Origin: JBAWXE01 sp037144255
GTDB lineage: Bacteria; Bacteroidota; Bacteroidia; Chitinophagales; Chitinophagaceae
Direction of reading: 5' to 3'
Assembly (NCBI GenBank): GCA_037144255.1
Contig: JBAWXE010000028.1
Location: 1 to 28,051 of the forward strand
Length of the DNA: 28,051 nt
Shown: in pieces, positions 23,953 to 28,051 of the stretch
Position numbering within the stretch: the first letter of the stretch is position 1
How the letters are laid out: each line of letters opens with the position of its first letter
Position numbers and translations under genes: made by a program
The notes under the pieces: model-generated
Told to the model about the DNA's origin: nothing
Database searches by the model: none
The model's input: only the letters and a program-made list of their open reading frames with translations

Positions 23953-24837
23953 TTATTTTGTTATCATCACTGAGCGCATAGATATAGATGCCATATCAAA
24001 TTGCTCATTGAAGTAAGATACATGTTCCCCCTTCTGTTGTAAGCCCAGTATGTAGAATAGTGGCAACAGGTGATCGTATGAAGGGTGCGCCAGCTCTGCT
24101 GTTTTGCCCAGTATCTTCTGATAATCCAGTGCAGACTTATGATCGCCTGTGTCCATCCAATGGGTGAACTTGCTATCAAATTCCTGAGCCCAATCGTATA
24201 CTTTATTACCGCCATCCCAGTCTACCATGCGCAGATTGTGCACCAGATTGCCACTACCTATTATCAGTACTCCTTTATCTCTTAGTTTGCTCAGTTGCTT
24301 ACCTATTTCGTAGTGATAAGACATGGGCTGATCGTAGTCTATACTCATCTGATACACAGGTATATCAGCCGCGGGGTACATAGGTAGCAATACACTCCAT
24401 GTACCATGATCCAATCCCCATGTTTCATCTTGCGACACATGAGTATGGGTTATCAGTTCTGCTGTTTGTTTGGCAAAGTCAGGTGTACCGGGTGCCGGGT
24501 ATTGCGCATCGAACAGTGCCTTAGGGAAACCACCAAAATCGTGTATGGTCTTAGGTTGAGCCATCCCGGTGACCTTAGTACCGCTAGTAAGCCAGTGCGC
24601 AGATATAGACAGGATAGCTTTTGGACGTGGCAAGGTCTTACCCAGCTCCTTCCACTTGCGTGCGAAAGCATTATCTGTAATGGCATTCATGGGGTTGCCA
24701 TGACCAATGAACATAACAGGCATACGCTCTGATGCGGGCAGCTTGTCTAATAACTCTAATGCAGATAAACCTGACATATGTATAAATTGAGAAAGGGTTA
24801 ATAACCCCGATGATCTTAAAAAGTTACGCCGGTGCAT
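23953..24837 (-). CDS. ygiD: YgiD-type extradiol ring-cleavage dioxygenase with twin-arginine-like leader
   Basis: A 294-residue DODA/LigB-family protein closely resembling E. coli YgiD (4,5-DOPA-extradiol dioxygenase). It shows the shared blocks FIGHGNPMNAITDNAF, LPRPKAILSISAHW, TIHDFGGFPKALFDAQYPAP, WGLDHGTWSVLLPMYP, GSGNLVHNLR and HPSYDHLLPLFYILG. Metal ligands are probably H46 and H81 plus the His of VHNLR. The native substrate of this family in bacteria is unclear. Unlike YgiD it has an extra 38 or so N-terminal residues starting MHRRNFLRSSGLLTLSQF, with a twin-arginine-type R-R-x-F-L motif and a hydrophobic stretch. That suggests export of the folded metalloenzyme to the periplasm, although the hydrophobic part is interrupted and no clear cleavage site is seen. 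It is a single-gene unit, convergent with the small membrane protein gene. Confidence 0.92.
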   Translation of the reverse strand: MHRRNFLRSSGLLTLSQFIHMSGLSALELLDKLPASERMPVMFIGHGNPMNAITDNAFARKWKELGKTLPRPKAILSISAHWLTSGTKVTGMAQPKTIHDFGGFPKALFDAQYPAPGTPDFAKQTAELITHTHVSQDETWGLDHGTWSVLLPMYPAADIPVYQMSIDYDQPMSYHYEIGKQLSKLRDKGVLIIGSGNLVHNLRMVDWDGGNKVYDWAQEFDSKFTHWMDTGDHKSALDYQKILGKTAELAHPSYDHLLPLFYILGLQQKGEHVSYFNEQFDMASISMRSVMITK

Positions 24838-24859
24838 ACGGCTTGGTTTTATTGAGTTA

Positions 24860-24867
24860 CAAAATTA
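24860..24867 (-). promoter_or_regulatory. -7 promoter element of the dioxygenase gene
   Basis: TAATTTTG on the minus strand, a perfect TAnnTTTG box, 22 bases before the ATG. It supports the start that includes the twin-arginine-like leader. Confidence 0.55.
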
Positions 24868-24952
24868 CGTGTATGTACATGTATTTTCCAAATCTTTGTT
24901 TCAATGTGGCTATTATCATTGCTGATACAAGCATATCAACACATACTAATAT

Positions 24953-24964
24953 ACGCAATTGCGT
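24953..24964. repeat. Perfect 12-base palindrome between dioxygenase and J-protein genes
   Basis: ACGCAATTGCGT is fully self-complementary. It lies in the divergent 186-base gap, 59 bases before the J-protein ATG and 36 bases before its likely -7 box. It could be an operator for a dimeric regulator; no function is known. Confidence 0.35.
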
Positions 24965-25000
24965 CGATATGATGAATTATAAAATACTGCTTTTCATACC

Positions 25001-25008
25001 TAACTTGT
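25001..25008 (+). promoter_or_regulatory. Possible -7 element of the J-protein gene
   Basis: TAACTTGT matches TAnnTTTG at all but the last two positions and lies 15 bases before the ATG at 25024. A start from the upstream in-frame GTG (25009) would fall at or before the transcription start. Confidence 0.3.
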
Positions 25009-25023
25009 GTGCCTGCAAACCGT

Positions 25024-25671
25024 ATGCATACCAAAGACTATTATAAAATACTGGAACTGGCACCCTCTGCTACTGCATACGATATCAAAAAGGCATATCG
25101 CAGGTTAGCACTGTTGTACCACCCTGATAAGAACCCTAACTCTTTTGCAGAATCCCATTTCAAAGAATTGCAAGAGGCCTATGCGGTACTCTCTCATGCC
25201 AACAAGCGCAAAGCTTATGATGAGGAGCGTTGGCTATCGGGTATGAGTAAACATGTGCGCGACCAGCAACTGATAACACCACAATGGATACTGCGGGAAT
25301 GTACCAAGCTGAGCAGACATATGAGTACAGTAGATACTTACCGTATGAGCCATACTGCGCTACATGACTATATCTTTCTGCTATTATCAGATTCTCATAT
25401 GGCGGTGTTGCAACAGTACAGCGATGCTGATACCAATGCCCTGATAGTAAAAGAATTACTAAGGGCTACTAAGGCATTGCACTTACCTTACATGACTGCC
25501 GTAACACAAAGGTTGGTAGTACTGGCAGGTACTGATAATGAGCTGCTACTAGCTATACATAAGCATCAGCAGGAGCGAATGTATCGTGATACATGGGATA
25601 GATACTTACCTCTTGTCATCATCATCATCACACTACTACTATGCTGGATGATGTACCTGTATGCGAAATAA
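25024..25671 (+). CDS. J-domain protein with C-terminal membrane anchor
   Basis: From the ATG at 25024 the protein has 215 residues. Residues 4-66 form a J-domain: DYYKILELAPSATAYDIKKA, then RRLALLYHPDKNP with the HPD motif at 33-35, and HFKELQEAYAVLSHANKRKA. HPD stimulates Hsp70 ATPase, so DnaK is the likely partner. There is no Gly/Phe region, zinc finger or CbpA/DnaJ C-terminal domain. Instead there is a middle helical region of about 120 residues with no recognised family and a final hydrophobic segment (VIIIITLLLCWMMYLYA, about 197-213). This would make a tail-anchored or single-span membrane co-chaperone with the J-domain in the cytoplasm. Trinucleotide runs (CAT and ACT repeats) encode the anchor. 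The function is unknown. The gene converges on the next with 5 bases between stops. Confidence 0.88.
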   Translation: MHTKDYYKILELAPSATAYDIKKAYRRLALLYHPDKNPNSFAESHFKELQEAYAVLSHANKRKAYDEERWLSGMSKHVRDQQLITPQWILRECTKLSRHMSTVDTYRMSHTALHDYIFLLLSDSHMAVLQQYSDADTNALIVKELLRATKALHLPYMTAVTQRLVVLAGTDNELLLAIHKHQQERMYRDTWDRYLPLVIIIITLLLCWMMYLYAK

Positions 25672-25676
25672 TAGCA

Positions 25677-27341
25677 CTAGAATGTAGCTACTTTATGTGT
25701 TTGCTCTTCTCCGGTATCGCAGTGTACTACTATATTATACACACCTGCTCTTGCAGTCTCAGGCAGCTGATATTCCATATCTCCTTCGCCTGTAAGCAGA
25801 AACTCAGAATGCATGTCTATCATCTTACCATATATATCATACACATACACCTTGCAATGAGTAGATAGAGATGTATTCTTATAATGTACTTTGAAACTCT
25901 TATGTACTGCAGGATTAGGATATACATATGTAGTAAGGCTTTGTGTAAATGCAGGTAATGCTTTTACAGATGTAGGCGTAACATCTACACCATTAGTAAG
26001 GCGCATACATACACTGGTGGCTTGTGTACTGTCGTAGCCTATGAGTAATATCTTACCATCGCGCTGAATGCCTGCATTGGTAAACAGATCGTGATAATGA
26101 CCCGGTCGTTGTAACAGCATTTGTCCTGCTGTGTTGAATGAAGTATCCAGATGACCTACAGAATCTAATCTGTATACCAGCGCCCAGTCCTCAAAGTCGG
26201 GAGTATAGGTGCGGAACACCCCCGGTATCACTACTTTACCATCGGGCTGCACAGCACATAGTGCAGAGCCTCCATTCAGTATTTGTAAAGGCAAATAAGC
26301 AATACCATTGATACCATAGTTGGTCACACGATTGCCATTATGATCTAGCTTTATCACTACAAAATTAGTATCGCCCCAGGGTGGATGCGATTGCTGATAA
26401 GTACAGAAAACATAGTAATTACCTGCTGCATCTGTATTGATATATTTAGGCATGAAAAAGGCATTGGTATCTTTAGTGATACTCACACCACCTGTAGATG
26501 CAGCAAAAGTATAATCGGGACTGCCATCCATATTATGCCTTACCACAAAAGCATGATAGCCTGCATAGGTAGCCAGACTATCACTGAAAAATCCTGCGAC
26601 TACAAATTTATTATCAGGCTGTAGCAAACCACAAGAAGGATAACCTGCTATGGGCGTATTAGAATTAACAGGAGTATCTAACATCTGATGAGGGCAGAGC
26701 TCTATACCATTGTTACCATAGCTAGGGTCTAAATTGCCATTGGGCAGCAGACGCGCTATACCATATATATAATAGCCTGTGCCTAGCGCCACAGTGAGGC
26801 CCATCACCATTATCTTACCATCTGTCTGCACACCGCAAGTAATAGGTGTGGCATAGGTAGCGAGTTGCACTTCTTTAATGCCACCTACTCCAAAACCGGT
26901 ATTGAGTGTACCATTGGAATTGAAATTATATACCTGTATGAATTCGTTATTAGCAGATACATTGAGCCACTGGCTGATCATCACTATTTTAGATGTATCG
27001 TATACGGCTACTGATGTAGGTACCACCTGTGTATAAGGCTCTGTAACACGTACTACACCTGTATCGCTGAAAGTAGAATCGAAACTGCCATCCATCTTCA
27101 GGCGCATCAGCTCTACTGTGCTGGAATTGAGACTATAACCTGCTAGTAGTATTTTATTATCCAGCTGATGTACTGCAAACTCCGGGCGATGTATAACACC
27201 TGTAGGTATATACCCACCAAAAGTATCTATACCATTATACTGAAAGGTACTATCCAGATAAAAGTGCTGTGCCCACGATGAGCTGACCAAACCGGATAAC
27301 AAAAAGAAAATAATAATGAGCGAGCGTAAGAGTGGTTTCAT
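25677..27341 (-). CDS. Secreted delta-60 repeat protein with type IX secretion sorting domain
   Basis: From the ATG at 27341 the protein has 554 residues. MKPLLRSLIIIFFLLSGLVSSSWAQ is a signal peptide (ending in AQ). The body is built of delta-60-type repeats of about 55 residues, such as LDNKILLAGY...RLKMDGSFDSTF, VQTDGKIMVMG and IQRDGKILLIGYD, probably a propeller. The C-terminal 80 residues (YVYPNPAVHKSFKVHY onward, ending ARAGVYNIVVHCDTGEEQTHKVATF) carry the PNP motif and strand pattern of a type A T9SS sorting domain, so the protein should cross the outer membrane by type IX secretion. The earlier in-frame start at 27383 would put 14 residues before the signal peptide. No binding or catalytic role is assigned. 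Minus strand, downstream of the 65-residue protein gene. Confidence 0.88.
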   Translation of the reverse strand: MKPLLRSLIIIFFLLSGLVSSSWAQHFYLDSTFQYNGIDTFGGYIPTGVIHRPEFAVHQLDNKILLAGYSLNSSTVELMRLKMDGSFDSTFSDTGVVRVTEPYTQVVPTSVAVYDTSKIVMISQWLNVSANNEFIQVYNFNSNGTLNTGFGVGGIKEVQLATYATPITCGVQTDGKIMVMGLTVALGTGYYIYGIARLLPNGNLDPSYGNNGIELCPHQMLDTPVNSNTPIAGYPSCGLLQPDNKFVVAGFFSDSLATYAGYHAFVVRHNMDGSPDYTFAASTGGVSITKDTNAFFMPKYINTDAAGNYYVFCTYQQSHPPWGDTNFVVIKLDHNGNRVTNYGINGIAYLPLQILNGGSALCAVQPDGKVVIPGVFRTYTPDFEDWALVYRLDSVGHLDTSFNTAGQMLLQRPGHYHDLFTNAGIQRDGKILLIGYDSTQATSVCMRLTNGVDVTPTSVKALPAFTQSLTTYVYPNPAVHKSFKVHYKNTSLSTHCKVYVYDIYGKMIDMHSEFLLTGEGDMEYQLPETARAGVYNIVVHCDTGEEQTHKVATF

Positions 27342-27449
27342 TGATACACGTTTTATAAAGGATAAGGGGAAAATACGATACAATAGTAAACGTACTATTC
27401 ATTACCCCCAATAAGACATGTACTTATCGTAAAAGGTTGGAAGGGTCAC

Positions 27450-27647
27450 TTATTCATGATCCAGATCTTGTGGCTCTATATCACCACCTACAAACTCATG
27501 ACGATGAGCGCGGGCTATGCGCCATTGTGTGATCTTGTGGCGTAGCAGCTCTATGCCTTTGATGATGAGTAATAATAATACAAGAGGCGCTATGAGCAAT
27601 ATCCATGATGGGAAGCCGCCGGGGAAATTGAGTAATAAAGTGTTCAT
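27450..27647 (-). CDS. Small single-span membrane protein, unknown function
   Basis: A 65-residue protein with a hydrophobic helix near residues 14-33 (SWILLIAPLVLLLLIIKGIE), followed by a basic segment (LRHKITQWRIARAHRHE) and an acidic end (GGDIEPQDLDHE). The positive region after the helix suggests a cytoplasmic C-terminus. A -7-like TAACTTAG (27668-27675) sits 20 bases upstream on the minus strand. The ORF is short and unrecognised, but the regular membrane helix, ATG and promoter-like site make it likely to be real. Its stop lies about 110 bases from the start of the delta-60 repeat gene; no terminator is seen between. Confidence 0.55.
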   Translation of the reverse strand: MNTLLLNFPGGFPSWILLIAPLVLLLLIIKGIELLRHKITQWRIARAHRHEFVGGDIEPQDLDHE

Positions 27648-28051
27648 AGGAGTGTGTTTTAATATTACTAAGTTACGCTATGTTTGTCATATAAAAATAA
27701 AAAAGGGATGAATAAGCCGAAAAATCAACCTTATTGAAATGAGGGCGAGAAACAGAATGAAGAGCTATGTAACGTGTTTGCATTGAAATAAAATCAAATG
27801 TTACATTTTGGGGAGAAATTTTTAAAGGTTACATGGGTAATATGAGTGGCTGATAATCAATGAGTTGTGAGGATTCAAAGGTTACATTTGGGTTACAGAA
27901 GAGAAAATCCAATTTTAAAAAACCAAATCCCAATTGTGTTTAAGGTTAGCAATCTTTACCGATTATTACCGAAAAATTACCGACCGATTTCCGATTATTA
28001 CCGAATGATTACCGATGGCTTTGGAGGAAATGTTACAATTAATGATAAACT
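27648..28051. other. Gene-free right end with phased repeats; no supportable CDS
   Basis: About 400 bases without a supported gene. From 27740 on it holds GTTACA hexamers (27800, 27828, 27881, 27892, 28032) and one in reverse (TGTAAC, 27768). There is an A/T-rich stretch at 27903-27945 and the six-copy TTACCGA array. A perfect -7-like TACATTTG occurs at 27883-27890. A frame is open from 27864 to the window edge, with an ATG at 28005, but it is too short and repeat-derived to call a gene. Confidence 0.5.
27956..28015 (+). repeat. Helically phased TTACCGA array (six units)
   Basis: TTACCGA occurs at 27956, 27966, 27977, 27998 and 28009, and the one-mismatch unit TTTCCGA at 27988. Start-to-start distances are 10, 11, 11, 10 and 11, averaging 10.6 bases, one turn of B-DNA. 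Spacers differ in sequence, so it is not a simple duplicated block. Confidence 0.85.

Noticed and set aside
25009..25023. GTG start for the J-protein
   Set aside because: It lies at or before the likely transcription start, and the ATG at 25024 puts the J-domain right at the N-terminus as usual.
24810..25046. Plus-strand 78-residue open frame in the dioxygenase/J-protein gap
   Set aside because: It overlaps both genes and promoters, is Cys/Ile/Tyr-rich and shows no recognisable features.
27956..28015. CRISPR array or tandem repeat interpretation of the TTACCGA units
   Set aside because: Units are only 7 bases with 3-4 base spacers, far too short for CRISPR, and spacers differ, so it is not a simple tandem duplication.
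27956..28015. Classical DnaA-box cluster
   Set aside because: The unit TTACCGA does not match TTATNCACA, and no dnaA-type gene is visible nearby; an origin role is not supported by this window alone.

Overview
The window looks like ordinary chromosome of a member of the Bacteroidota, most likely Chitinophagaceae or a close relative. The evidence is a type IX secretion C-terminal domain, an Omp28-type lipoprotein, a Reg_prop/Y_Y_Y periplasmic sensor kinase, almost no Shine-Dalgarno sequences, and a recurring TAnnTTTG element (the Bacteroidota sigma-A -7 box) 16 to 24 bases before many start codons. Base composition and codon use look even throughout. I see no rRNA, tRNA, insertion sequence, CRISPR array or phage gene.

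Left third (1-9030): a LolA-like periplasmic protein, then a large BNR-repeat exported protein followed closely by murF. Convergent to these is a GTG-started lspA-zapA pair whose last codon overlaps the murF stop. Next come an Omp28-type lipoprotein (minus strand) and, divergently, rbfA with a LolC/E-type FtsX permease.

Middle (9030-18290): argS (minus), a divergent lipoprotein, then dnaK with a possible sigma-54 promoter. A DinB-fold protein and a gamma-family trans-sulfuration enzyme diverge from a very compact double promoter. The latter heads an apparent operon with a thiolase and a TTG-started 2-amino-3-carboxymuconate-6-semialdehyde decarboxylase (ACMSD). That operon links sulfur amino acid, acyl-CoA and kynurenine/tryptophan metabolism and ends in a clear terminator.

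Right third (18290-27650): a two-component system (periplasmic propeller sensor histidine kinase plus NarL-type regulator) stands just upstream of a TTG-started APC permease and a small membrane-anchored protein. Then come a YgiD-type extradiol dioxygenase with a twin-arginine-like leader, a J-domain protein with a C-terminal membrane anchor, a type IX-sorted delta-60 repeat protein, and a 65-residue membrane protein.

The last 400 bases hold no gene I can support, but they contain the most unusual structure of the window. Six TTACCGA heptamers are spaced 10-11-11-10-11 bases apart, in phase with the DNA helix, and lie among scattered GTTACA hexamers. The rest is mainly housekeeping and conserved-family genes, so I do not claim a complete new system. 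The better leads are the phased array, the tail-anchored J protein, the exported dioxygenase, and the sensor/permease locus with its repeats.
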